Shown here: piece after piece, positions 38,206 through 47,029 of the stretch
How the letters are laid out: each line of letters starts with the position of its first letter
How positions within the stretch are numbered: the stretch's first letter is position 1
DNA from: Dyella terrae
GTDB lineage: Bacteria; Pseudomonadota; Gammaproteobacteria; Xanthomonadales; Rhodanobacteraceae
Direction: 5' to 3'
Assembly (NCBI RefSeq): GCF_004322705.1
Contig: NZ_SIZZ01000001.1
Span: 1,612,001 to 1,676,000, forward strand
Length of the DNA stretch: 64,000 nucleotides
The notes under the pieces: generated by a model
Seen by the model: only the letters and a program-made list of their open reading frames with translations
Databases searched by the model: none
Told to the model about the DNA's origin: nothing
Program-made: the position numbers and the translations under genes

Positions 38206-39311
38206 GGACACGCACCGTGCAACGTCGAAGCGGACTCTCGCAACGCGGCTTCTCCCTGGTGGAACTGGCCGTTGCCGTGCTTTTGGGCGCCATCGTGGTC
38301 GGCGGCCTCATCAATCTTTTCATCTCCAACCGCAAGGCCTACCAGGTTCAGTCAGGCAACAACTTCCTGCAGGAAAACCTGCGCATCGCCACCGACCGCA
38401 TCGGCTGGTCGGTGCGTATGGCCGACTTCTGGGGCGGCAATCGATTCAACACCGTGACGACCAACAGCGGCACCACCGTCACCGCCAAGGGCAACTGCAA
38501 CGGCGCCTGGGCCACCCTGGTCGATGCCACGCAAACCGGTGGCGGCGGTGTGTATGGCTATGACGGTGGCACCGCGTTTCCGATCGATGCTCCATGCATC
38601 GACGGCGACGCCAATTACGTCAAAGGCTCCGACGTGCTGGTGCTGCGCTACGCCGATTCCACTGAGTTGTCACCCGGTCCCGCCGATGCAACGACGCCTG
38701 CCGAGGCAAGCACCATCAAGAACAACGCCAAGGAAACGTTCCTGCTGTCGACGCCGGGGGTCGCGGGCCAGCTGTTTGCCGGCACGGTCCCGACCACCAG
38801 CACCGCGAAGCTCCAGCGTTATGCCTATCCCTACCAGGTCGAGGTGTACTACCTGCGCCCGTGCTCGGTCATCGCCTCGGGCACAACCTGCAAGGCCACC
38901 GATGACAATGGCTTGCCCTTGCCGACACTGATGCGCATGCATCTCAACGCCGATGGCACGTTCGCGTCGGACGCCATCGTCACCGGTATCGAGCAGATCA
39001 AGTTCGAGTACGGCGTGCAGGACACGGGTGCGACCGCACCCACCTATAAGGCCGCGTCGTCCGTCGCGGCGACGGAATGGCCGAATGTCACGTCCGTGCG
39101 CATTTCAATGGTGGCGGTCAATCCGACGCGAAACCTGGGCATCCCTAACGTGGGCACGTTCACGGCTGCCAGCTGCGTCTACAAGATCAACAACGGCAGC
39201 ACGGACGTATCCAAGTGCACCAACTTCACGCCTTACGGCGACAAGCCGTGGCAATTCACGCGCGCCCGCCTGCAACAGGTCGCCCAGGTGCGCAATCGAG
39301 TGAGAGGCTGA
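38202..39311 (+). CDS. pilW: Type IV pilus minor pilin PilW
   Basis: A 369-residue minor pilin. The leader SQRG precedes FSLVELAVAVLLGAIVVGGLINLFIS with Glu+5. The GTG start at 38202 overlaps the pilV stop (GTGA). A second GTG at 38217 is possible. The long C-terminal globular domain is typical of PilW in xanthomonads and contains a Cys pair (YLRPCSVIASGTTCKAT). It is translationally coupled to pilV. Confidence 0.92.
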   Translation: MRTRTVQRRSGLSQRGFSLVELAVAVLLGAIVVGGLINLFISNRKAYQVQSGNNFLQENLRIATDRIGWSVRMADFWGGNRFNTVTTNSGTTVTAKGNCNGAWATLVDATQTGGGGVYGYDGGTAFPIDAPCIDGDANYVKGSDVLVLRYADSTELSPGPADATTPAEASTIKNNAKETFLLSTPGVAGQLFAGTVPTTSTAKLQRYAYPYQVEVYYLRPCSVIASGTTCKATDDNGLPLPTLMRMHLNADGTFASDAIVTGIEQIKFEYGVQDTGATAPTYKAASSVAATEWPNVTSVRISMVAVNPTRNLGIPNVGTFTAASCVYKINNGSTDVSKCTNFTPYGDKPWQFTRARLQQVAQVRNRVRG

Positions 39312-39316
39312 CGTCC

Positions 39317-40045
39317 ATGAACCATCTCACCTACGCCACGCTGCGCATGCGCCACCGTCAACGCGGCGTCGCATTGCTGGTCGGCCTGATCTTCCTGGTC
39401 ATGCTGACACTGGTGTCCATCGTCGTCATGCGCGGCACGATGCTCGAGATGCATCTATCCACCGCGACGGCACGCCATGAGCAGGCCTTCGAGGCATCGG
39501 AAACCACGCGTGCGATTCCCGAAGTGGTCATCAACGATCACGTGTTCAATCGCGGCTGGCCCAAGGCGTGGGGCGGCGACGTGCCGGACGGCATGTTCGA
39601 CCTCAACACGTCCTTCGCCAATCGCACGGCATGGGTTGACCTGCTCAAACCCAACAGCACCGCAAAGACGGGCCTCCAGGACTACTGCGGCGGCACGTCG
39701 CTGGCGATCTTCTATCTCCCGCAGTCGTGCTCCAGCCATGACACGACGTACAACTACGCGCCAAGCAAGTGGGACAGCACGGTCGTGATGAGCGTGTGCG
39801 AAGGCACTACCACTCAAAGCTGCTCAAGCAGCCAGCAAGTCAACAGCAAGATCGCCATCGTGCGCGACGGCGTGATGCCCAATGCCGGATCGGGCGGTGC
39901 CCAGGCCCAGGGCTACTCCAGCCCCGGCATTGGCACGGCGACCGGCGGTGCCTCACTGCTGCTGCAGATCCGCAGCCAGGCCACCGTGCCGGGCAACGGC
40001 CAGGCGGCCACGATCGCCCAATACAAGCAAGTCATTACCCACTAA
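39317..40045 (+). CDS. pilX: Type IV pilus assembly protein PilX
   Basis: A 242-residue PilX. The N-terminal PilX domain has QRGVALLVGLIFLVMLTLVSIVVMRGTMLEMHL, which lacks the classical Glu+5 as in other PilX proteins, followed by A-x-x-x-x-E-x-A-F-E-A-S-E (HEQAFEASE). The start at 39317 is six bases after the pilW stop. It works with PilV, PilW and PilY1 at the pilus tip. Confidence 0.92.
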   Translation: MNHLTYATLRMRHRQRGVALLVGLIFLVMLTLVSIVVMRGTMLEMHLSTATARHEQAFEASETTRAIPEVVINDHVFNRGWPKAWGGDVPDGMFDLNTSFANRTAWVDLLKPNSTAKTGLQDYCGGTSLAIFYLPQSCSSHDTTYNYAPSKWDSTVVMSVCEGTTTQSCSSSQQVNSKIAIVRDGVMPNAGSGGAQAQGYSSPGIGTATGGASLLLQIRSQATVPGNGQAATIAQYKQVITH

Positions 40046-40055
40046 GGCCTCTTCC

Positions 40056-43000
40056 ATGTTGAAGCCGACCCAACTTCTCCGCCTCCTGTCGCTGGGCCTG
40101 CCACTGGGCATCATCAGCGCGATCGCCATTTATCTGGCTACCGCCGCGACTGGCACGCCGCCGACCACGCCGACACAGATATCGGACACGGCGACGATGT
40201 CGATGTCCAACTACGAAGCCTATCCGTCGGGCATCAACGCATTGGCTGCGCCAAATGTCGCGCCACTGATCATGCTGGTGATGTCCCGCGACGAGCAGCT
40301 TTTCAACAAGGCTTATCCCGACTACACCGACCTGGATGGTGACGGCATCGTCGATACCACCTATACGGATTCGTTCGCTTACAACGGCTATTTCGACCCG
40401 AACATCTGTTACGCCTATGCGAGCGGCCAGTTCGCTGCGTCCGAGTCGGTGACGACCGGCACGCACAAGTGCGACAGCACGAAGAAGCACTGGAGCGGCA
40501 ACTTCCTTAACTGGATCGCGATGAGTCGCCTGGACATTCTCCGCTGGACGTTCTACGGCGGCACGCGCAGCACCGATACCGCGACCAAGACGGTGCTTGA
40601 GCGCGCCGAAATCACCGACGACCTGCACGCCTGGGCGAAGGTTTATTCGGGGACCGATATTGCCTCGCTGGGTCCGTTCACCGCCACGACGACCTTCTGT
40701 AACGTCTCGACCGGTACGACCGGCAAGTGGACCGTACCCACAACCACCACGTCGGGCGTACAGAGCACGCCCGTCATTCGCGCCGCCTCAGGCACGTGGT
40801 ACGACTGGTCGGCCACGGAAAGCCTGCAGTGCCAGGGCTCGGGCAGTGCGACGGATGGCATCCATCCCAGCGGCACCATCACCAACTACACGGCCCGCGT
40901 GCAGGTGTGCCAGAACGCTACTGGCAAGCCGAATGAGAGCTTTTGCGTGCAGACCGGCACGGCGCTCAAGCCCGAAGGCCTCCTGCAGAAGTACAGCAAG
41001 AAGGACAGCAACGTTAAGCGCTTCGGCCTGGTGACCGGTTCGGACATCAACGCACGCGGCTACGGCCAGCTGCGTCGCAATGTCGGACAGCTGGCCAACA
41101 ATTCGACGACGGGCGCCTGCAACGCCGGGACGGGCGCGGGTGACATCGACGAGTTCAGCAATGTCGATGGCACGTTTTGCTACAAGACCCTGAGCGGCAC
41201 GCCGACCGAGGGCATCGTTTTCACGCTCGACCGGCTGGAGATCACGGGCTGGACGGGTAGCAACTACGGTACGGGCACGACGGGTTGCGCACTCAATGCC
41301 ACGACGCCATGGGGTGCGCGTGCCTACGTCATCCAGGCCACGCCCACCGAGTGCCCGGACTTCGGCAATCCGCTGGCAGCCATGTATGCCGTCGCGCTGA
41401 ACTATATCCAGGGTGTCGCCGCACCCAGCCAGGATTCGGCCACGGCGGACAGCCTTCCCGACCCGGCCTGGGTCGACCCGTACGGCACGCCAACGGGCAG
41501 CAGCACGCAGCGCAACCTCGCCTGCGCAAGTTGCGCCATCGTCATGGTGTCCAGCGGCCTGAACACGTTCGACGGCACCACGGCCTGGGTGCCCAGCGTG
41601 ACCAACGATGATGCCACCGCCAATACCAATGCCATCGGCACGTCGGAAAACCTGTCCGGCAAGTACATCCTGTCGACCTACTACAACAGCCCACCACCCA
41701 CGACGGCGCCGTTCAACGGTGACCTGACCGTCGCCAATGCGCAGAGCAGTGATATCGCCATTTGCCAGCCGGCGACGTTCCCCAGCAACCTTTCGAGTGT
41801 CGTTGGCATTTGCAATGGCGAGCCGGGCGAAGAAGGCGGCTACCTCCTGAGCGGCCTGTCGTACGGTGCATGGAAGAAGCCCATCCGCACGGACGGTCAC
41901 GTCGTCAGCAACTTCCAGGTGAAGACCTACGGCGTATCGCTGTCGGAGAACCTGCCGTCATTCGACGTGCCGGTCTCCACCAGCACCCTGTCCATCATTC
42001 CCAGTTGCCGCGCCGACCCCGCCAATCAAAAGGTCTTCAGCAGTTGCTACGTCGGTGCCGTCAGCCTGGTTCCCCCCGCCGACATCGCGGGCAAGAACCA
42101 GTACGGCATGATCGCCACGTCGACCTATCCGAACGTTGGCAGCTTCTACTTCACCTGGGAAGACTCGCAGTACGGTTCCGACCATGACCAGGATGCCAAG
42201 CACATCGTGTCCTACTGCGTGGGTGCGAGTTGCAACATGCCGTCCACGAAGGTGACGGGCGGCGTGAAGATCTGCGATCCCGAGATTTTCAACGGCTCCG
42301 TCTCGACCGGACGTGACACGACCGTAACGAGCCCCGCCTGCACCTCCGCCGGCAAGCTGAACTTCACGCCGACCGACAGCGATATCGTCGTTCGCAGCGA
42401 AGTCACGGGCTTCAGTTCGTCGGGCATGTACGTTGGCTTCCGCATCAGCGGATCCACGGCTGATGGCCTGACGGAGATGTACATCAACAGCGGCAACAAT
42501 GCGGTGTTCAACTGCAGCCTGCTGGGCAACGTCAGTGACTGCAAGAACGCGCCACAGGTGCAGCACTTCACGCTGGGAACGGACAAGCCAGCCGGCAACC
42601 TGCAGGCACCACTTTGGTACGCCGCCAAGTACAGCGGCTATACCGGCACGGCGCCAACGTTGCTGCCCGGGCAGGATCCGCCCAACTACTTTTTTGCACG
42701 TAACGCGGGCCTGCTGAAGGCGCAGCTGGATACGGTGTTCCAGAGCATCACCTCGTCGGCCGCGAACGACTTCGGCAATGCCACCACGCCCTCCTCGAGC
42801 AACGACATCAAGGGCAATGGCCTGTCGTACCAGGTGAACTACTACATGCAGCGCAATGGCGTCGTGTGGAACGGCGAGCTGCAGGCCTTGTGGGTTGACA
42901 GCGACGGTTACGAACGCGAAGGCACCGTGGACAGCAGCGGCCACCAGGTCCTGAACGCAACCAATGCGCCTTACGTCGTCGCGGGGCCGGACAACTCGGC

Positions 43001-45524
43001 GGGCGCGCTCCCGGGTGCCCGCACCAATTACATCTGTACAGTGCAGCCTGTGGCTCCCGCGGGCGGCACCTTCGATCCGACCAGCACCGCCGCCTGTGCC
43101 GCCGTATCGGCGACCAATCCGCTGGTGCCCGCATGGGATGCGGCGACGCTGCTCAATGCGCAGTACAACGCATCGACGTCGACGGGCCAGGCCGCCATCG
43201 CCCGCATTGGCACGCAACGCACGTACAGCGCGGACGCGAGCGATTCGAGCAACACGGGCGAACGCTATATCTTCACCTACCTCACTGCGGCGCCGAATGG
43301 CAGTACTGCCAACGGCACGATCGTCAACGGAACGCAGACCGACTTCGTGTGGAACGCTGCCTCGTGCGATTCGTCAGGCAAGTACACGCTGAGCGCGACG
43401 TCGGGCTTCTGCGGCGCGTACGACTCGGTCAACAAGGTACGCAACGGCAACTACGGCTTGCTCAACGAACAGAATGCCACCCTGGCCAAGCAGCTCCTGC
43501 TGTGGGTGCGCGGCAACGAGGATCCGACGTACCGCAATCGCACCAGCACAGCCATTGCTTCTCCCGGCACCTACCGCCTGGGCGACATCGTCGATTCGTC
43601 ACCGGCCATCGTGAGCACGCCGGCCGAGTCGTATGACCTGCTCTACAGCGACTTCACCTATTCCGCGTTCCGCGGCAACTATCGCAATCGCCGCCAGATG
43701 ATCTATGTCGGCGCAAACGACGGCATGCTGCATGCGTTCAACGGCGGCTTCTACATCCCGGGCCAGGCGGCCAGCGGCACCACGCCTGCCGTCAATCCGA
43801 CGCTGTATCGCCAGCTGCCAAGCGGTTACACCACTGGCAGCCCGTCGTCGACGACAGGCAACAACTGGGCGCTTGGGCAGGAAGCCTGGGCGTTCATTCC
43901 GGACAATCTCTTGCCCCATCTGCGCTGGCTGGCGGACAAGGGCTACAAGCACATGTTCTACGTGGACGGCTCACCCGTCATTTCCGACGTGAAGATCTTC
44001 AGCAAGACCGACAGCACGACCTGCCTTGCCGGCACGCCCGCGAAAGCCGACATCGACACCAAGGGCCACGTTTGCGGCTGGGGCACGGTGATGGTGGTGC
44101 CGTTCCGCCTCGGCGGTGGCCCGATCAGCTTCGACATCTATGGCGATGGCAAGGCCGCGAGCACCCAGGTCTCGAATTCGGCCTACATCATTCTCGATGT
44201 CACCGACCCCGAGCAGGCCCCGACCGTGTTGGGCGAGATCACCACGGGCACGTTCACCTCCCCGGCACCGGCGTTTGCCGTGCACAAGGAGAGCGATGGC
44301 AAGCTGCATTTCCTGCTGAGCATTGGATCGGGCTCGGCCGACGATGGCGGCGCCAATGGCACCAAGCCCGTGTCGGCACCGGCCGGCGGCTACATGCAGG
44401 CCTGGGTGTACGACCTGGCCACCATCTATGCCAACAGCGCCACGCCCGCGGCCAGCTTCACCAGCACACTGGCCAACAGTTTCGCCGGCGACATGGTGTC
44501 CGCTGACTTCGACCTGGACGACAGCGCCGAGTCGATCTACTTCGGTGCCGTGACGAATCCACCGGCCCCTGGCAGCACCCCGGCCAAGCCGCAGGTCTAT
44601 GGCGGCGGCCTGTGGAAGATCGATCTACGCGACATGTCCGCCACCGTGCCCGACGTCAGTGACCCGGCGAAGTGGACGATCAAGGAAGTCATCAATACCG
44701 GTACGCCGATCACCATCCGTCCCACGGTGGCGCTGGACCAGGTGCAGCGACCGATGGTGTTCTTCGGCAGCGGCCGCTCCTACACCACGGATGACGACAG
44801 CGGCACCACCGCGCAGGGCACGCAGCAGCATTACATCTATGGCGTCGTCGACAACAACTTGCTGACGAGTTTTCCCGCGGCTTGTCAAAGTGAAGCCACG
44901 ACAGCTCAGCTGTACGACGAGACCAATGCCTCCGTTAGTACCGATGGCACGGTTTCGGGTCTCACCGGCGTTACCACGTTCACCGGTCTGGAGAGCGCGT
45001 TGCTGGCCACCTCCACGACGTCGGGCGTCACCTGTTACACGTACTCCGGCTGGTCGTTCAAGCTTGCCGGTGGCAACACGGATCTCACGGTGCAGCAGCC
45101 GTCGGAGCGCGTCGTCAACAGCCAGACCCTGCTGGGCGGCATCCTGACGACACCGACGTATATCCCCGCCAACAAGGCGGCCAAGGATGCTGCGCATACG
45201 ACCGACTGCAATCCGGTGCCGGTGCCTGGCACGAGTTATCTGTACGGCGTCAACTACATCACCGGCACGGCCGATCCCACCATGGCCGAGTACTTCGGCA
45301 CGGCGACGGGCACGGGCGGCACGGCCTATGTGCTGAAGAGCATTTCGCTCGGCAGCGGTCGCGCGTCGGCACCCGTGCTGCACGTCGGCACGGCGGCCGG
45401 CGGAGGCGAAAGCGTCAAGGCCTGCTTCAACGTCGGTGGCGTCACCGTGTGCAAGGACATTTCCGCGATCAAGGCCGTCAGCAGCGGCGAGATCTCCTGG
45501 CGCGAACCCACCACCAACCTGTGA
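40056..45524 (+). CDS. pilY1: Type IV pilus tip adhesin PilY1
   Basis: A 1822-residue PilY1, much longer than the Pseudomonas protein (about 1161). An N-terminal signal/hydrophobic segment (LLSLGLPLGIISAIAIYLAT) is followed by a variable domain that opens with the conserved LIMLVMSRDEQLFNKAYPDYTDLDGDGIVDT. The DLDGDG loop resembles a calcium-binding EF-hand-like site. The C-terminal part (about 1180-1680) is the PilY beta-propeller, with LYSDFTYSAFRGNYRNRRQMIYVGANDGMLHAFNGG and the acidic loop DFDLDDSAE, likely the calcium site that governs twitching and adhesion. It lies ten bases after pilX and is part of the pil operon. Confidence 0.95.
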   Translation: MLKPTQLLRLLSLGLPLGIISAIAIYLATAATGTPPTTPTQISDTATMSMSNYEAYPSGINALAAPNVAPLIMLVMSRDEQLFNKAYPDYTDLDGDGIVDTTYTDSFAYNGYFDPNICYAYASGQFAASESVTTGTHKCDSTKKHWSGNFLNWIAMSRLDILRWTFYGGTRSTDTATKTVLERAEITDDLHAWAKVYSGTDIASLGPFTATTTFCNVSTGTTGKWTVPTTTTSGVQSTPVIRAASGTWYDWSATESLQCQGSGSATDGIHPSGTITNYTARVQVCQNATGKPNESFCVQTGTALKPEGLLQKYSKKDSNVKRFGLVTGSDINARGYGQLRRNVGQLANNSTTGACNAGTGAGDIDEFSNVDGTFCYKTLSGTPTEGIVFTLDRLEITGWTGSNYGTGTTGCALNATTPWGARAYVIQATPTECPDFGNPLAAMYAVALNYIQGVAAPSQDSATADSLPDPAWVDPYGTPTGSSTQRNLACASCAIVMVSSGLNTFDGTTAWVPSVTNDDATANTNAIGTSENLSGKYILSTYYNSPPPTTAPFNGDLTVANAQSSDIAICQPATFPSNLSSVVGICNGEPGEEGGYLLSGLSYGAWKKPIRTDGHVVSNFQVKTYGVSLSENLPSFDVPVSTSTLSIIPSCRADPANQKVFSSCYVGAVSLVPPADIAGKNQYGMIATSTYPNVGSFYFTWEDSQYGSDHDQDAKHIVSYCVGASCNMPSTKVTGGVKICDPEIFNGSVSTGRDTTVTSPACTSAGKLNFTPTDSDIVVRSEVTGFSSSGMYVGFRISGSTADGLTEMYINSGNNAVFNCSLLGNVSDCKNAPQVQHFTLGTDKPAGNLQAPLWYAAKYSGYTGTAPTLLPGQDPPNYFFARNAGLLKAQLDTVFQSITSSAANDFGNATTPSSSNDIKGNGLSYQVNYYMQRNGVVWNGELQALWVDSDGYEREGTVDSSGHQVLNATNAPYVVAGPDNSAGALPGARTNYICTVQPVAPAGGTFDPTSTAACAAVSATNPLVPAWDAATLLNAQYNASTSTGQAAIARIGTQRTYSADASDSSNTGERYIFTYLTAAPNGSTANGTIVNGTQTDFVWNAASCDSSGKYTLSATSGFCGAYDSVNKVRNGNYGLLNEQNATLAKQLLLWVRGNEDPTYRNRTSTAIASPGTYRLGDIVDSSPAIVSTPAESYDLLYSDFTYSAFRGNYRNRRQMIYVGANDGMLHAFNGGFYIPGQAASGTTPAVNPTLYRQLPSGYTTGSPSSTTGNNWALGQEAWAFIPDNLLPHLRWLADKGYKHMFYVDGSPVISDVKIFSKTDSTTCLAGTPAKADIDTKGHVCGWGTVMVVPFRLGGGPISFDIYGDGKAASTQVSNSAYIILDVTDPEQAPTVLGEITTGTFTSPAPAFAVHKESDGKLHFLLSIGSGSADDGGANGTKPVSAPAGGYMQAWVYDLATIYANSATPAASFTSTLANSFAGDMVSADFDLDDSAESIYFGAVTNPPAPGSTPAKPQVYGGGLWKIDLRDMSATVPDVSDPAKWTIKEVINTGTPITIRPTVALDQVQRPMVFFGSGRSYTTDDDSGTTAQGTQQHYIYGVVDNNLLTSFPAACQSEATTAQLYDETNASVSTDGTVSGLTGVTTFTGLESALLATSTTSGVTCYTYSGWSFKLAGGNTDLTVQQPSERVVNSQTLLGGILTTPTYIPANKAAKDAAHTTDCNPVPVPGTSYLYGVNYITGTADPTMAEYFGTATGTGGTAYVLKSISLGSGRASAPVLHVGTAAGGGESVKACFNVGGVTVCKDISAIKAVSSGEISWREPTTNL

Positions 45525-45532
45525 GCGAACTC

Positions 45533-45937
45533 ATGCAGCGCACTCGCGGCTTCACCCTGATCGAGCTGATGGTGGTGGTGATGATCATCGCCATCCTGGC
45601 AGCCATCGCCCTGCCCTCGTATCGCAAGTACGTCCTGCGCACGCATCGCACTGATGCGACGCGGGCACTGACCGACCTGGCATCGCGTGAAGAGAATTAC
45701 TTCTACTCGAACAACACCTACGCCAGCACGCTGCCAGCGCTCAATGGCAGCTCCGCCATGGCAGGCCCGTTGTTCACGATAAGCGTCGCCTCGGCAAGTT
45801 CCACGGCGTACACGCTGACGGCCAGGGCCCAGGGCACGCAAACCCAGGACACCTGCCAGTCGTTCAGCCTGACTCGCGCCGGCGCGCAGACGTCCAATGG
45901 CGGCAGCACCGATGCCAACAACTGCTGGAGCAAGTGA
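45533..45937 (+). CDS. pilE: PilE-type type IV pilin
   Basis: A 134-residue pilin-like protein. The short leader MQRTRG precedes FTLIELMVVVMIIAILAAIALPSYRKYVLR, with Glu+5. The C-terminal disulfide pair is CQSF...NNCWSK. The start at 45533 is nine bases after pilY1. A GTG at 45521 overlapping the pilY1 stop is an alternative and would lengthen the leader. It matches the PilE position at the end of pilVWXY1E clusters. Confidence 0.93.
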   Translation: MQRTRGFTLIELMVVVMIIAILAAIALPSYRKYVLRTHRTDATRALTDLASREENYFYSNNTYASTLPALNGSSAMAGPLFTISVASASSTAYTLTARAQGTQTQDTCQSFSLTRAGAQTSNGGSTDANNCWSK

Positions 45938-45938
45938 T

Positions 45939-46367
45939 ATGCGATCGTCGATGCGCATGATCATGGCAACGGGCCTGGCCTTGTCGGCCGGGCTGGCCTT
46001 TGCCCAGACGCTGTACAAGTGGGTTGATGCCAATGGCGTGGTCCATTACAGCGAGCAGCCACCGGCCAAGGGCAAGTCGAGCAAGTTCGATGTCCATGCC
46101 GGCACCTCGGTGCCTGTCGCTGACGTCAAACCGGCCGCAGCGTCATCGAGTGGATTTGCCGCCGATGACAAGGCCTATCGGTCGGCCGCGTGCGACTCCG
46201 CGCGCCGCGACCTGGCGGTGCTTGGCGGCAAGGGGATGATTGTCAGCGGCGGCACGCTCAGCCAGCCGGCCGAGGTCGAACAGGCAACCAAGCTGACACC
46301 CGCGCAGCGCGACGCCGCACGTGCCGCGGCCAGCAAGCGCGTCCACGACTTCTGCGGACAAGGATGA
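45939..46367 (+). CDS. DUF4124 domain secreted protein
   Basis: A 142-residue protein with a signal peptide (MRMIMATGLALSAGLAFA-QT) and the DUF4124 motif TLYKWVDANGVVHYSEQPP directly after it. The rest is Ala/Ser-rich with a Cys pair (AACDSARRD and HDFCGQG). The function is unknown. It starts one base after the pilE stop and lies five bases before the GspH-type pilin gene, so it belongs to the pilus transcript. Such a gene inside a minor pilin cluster hints at a role in pilus assembly or cell-wall binding, which is not shown by sequence. Confidence 0.85.
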   Translation: MRSSMRMIMATGLALSAGLAFAQTLYKWVDANGVVHYSEQPPAKGKSSKFDVHAGTSVPVADVKPAAASSSGFAADDKAYRSAACDSARRDLAVLGGKGMIVSGGTLSQPAEVEQATKLTPAQRDAARAAASKRVHDFCGQG

Positions 46368-46371
46368 GGCC

Positions 46372-46953
46372 ATGTCCAGCACGCGCCAACGCGGTTTTTC
46401 ACTGCTGGAACTGATGGTCACGGTCGGCGTGCTGGCCATCCTGGCCGGCTTTGCCTACCCGAGCCTGCGGGATTTCATGCGGCGCAACCGCGCCATCGCC
46501 GAATCCAATTCGATCATGGCGGACCTGCAGTACGCCCGTGGACAGGCAGCCGCCACGCGCAGCTACGTCTCCGTGTGCCCCCGCGCCAACACCACCGACA
46601 ACACCTGCGATACCTCCGGCACCTATGACAAGGGCTGGGTCGTCTACAGCGCATCGACGGCCGGCGTGGCCTATGCGGCCACCGTGGCGGGCGCCACTGA
46701 CGCGCTGCAGCGCCAGGCTCCGGACATGTCCACCAGTACCTCCATGCGTGCTTCCACAGCGGGCGTCCTCACCTTCAATTCACGCGGTGAATTGCTCAGC
46801 GGCGCCGACGTGACCTTCATCACCTGTGCCAAACAGGCCAGCTCCGACGCGCTCGGCATCAACACCTCGCGCATCCCCGGCATCCTGCTGAATGTGTCCA
46901 CGTCGGGCAGGATCAGCTCCGGCCAGCTCGCCGCCGGGGCGGCCTGCCAGTAG
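46372..46953 (+). CDS. fimT: GspH/FimT family pseudopilin
   Basis: A 193-residue pseudopilin. The leader MSSTRQRG precedes FSLLELMVTVGVLAILAGFAYPSLRDFMRRNR with Glu+5, and then comes the GspH domain (SIMADLQYARGQAAATRSYVSVCPR). In Pseudomonas the FimU/FimT gene leads the cluster. Here it is last. It starts four bases after the DUF4124 stop. A terminator follows at 46987. FimU and FimT cannot be told apart with certainty. Confidence 0.9.
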   Translation: MSSTRQRGFSLLELMVTVGVLAILAGFAYPSLRDFMRRNRAIAESNSIMADLQYARGQAAATRSYVSVCPRANTTDNTCDTSGTYDKGWVVYSASTAGVAYAATVAGATDALQRQAPDMSTSTSMRASTAGVLTFNSRGELLSGADVTFITCAKQASSDALGINTSRIPGILLNVSTSGRISSGQLAAGAACQ

Positions 46954-46986
46954 CCCGGGACGAAAAACTAGGCATCCAAAGCCAGT

Positions 46987-47010
46987 GGGCGGATAATCTC
47001 CGCCCCTTTT
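46987..47010 (+). terminator. Intrinsic terminator of the pil cluster
   Basis: GGGCGGA and TCCGCCC arms with a TAATC loop, followed by CTTTT, 33 bases after the last pilin gene and just before rapA. Confidence 0.85.
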
Positions 47011-47029
47011 GTGGCTTTGCGAAACTGCG

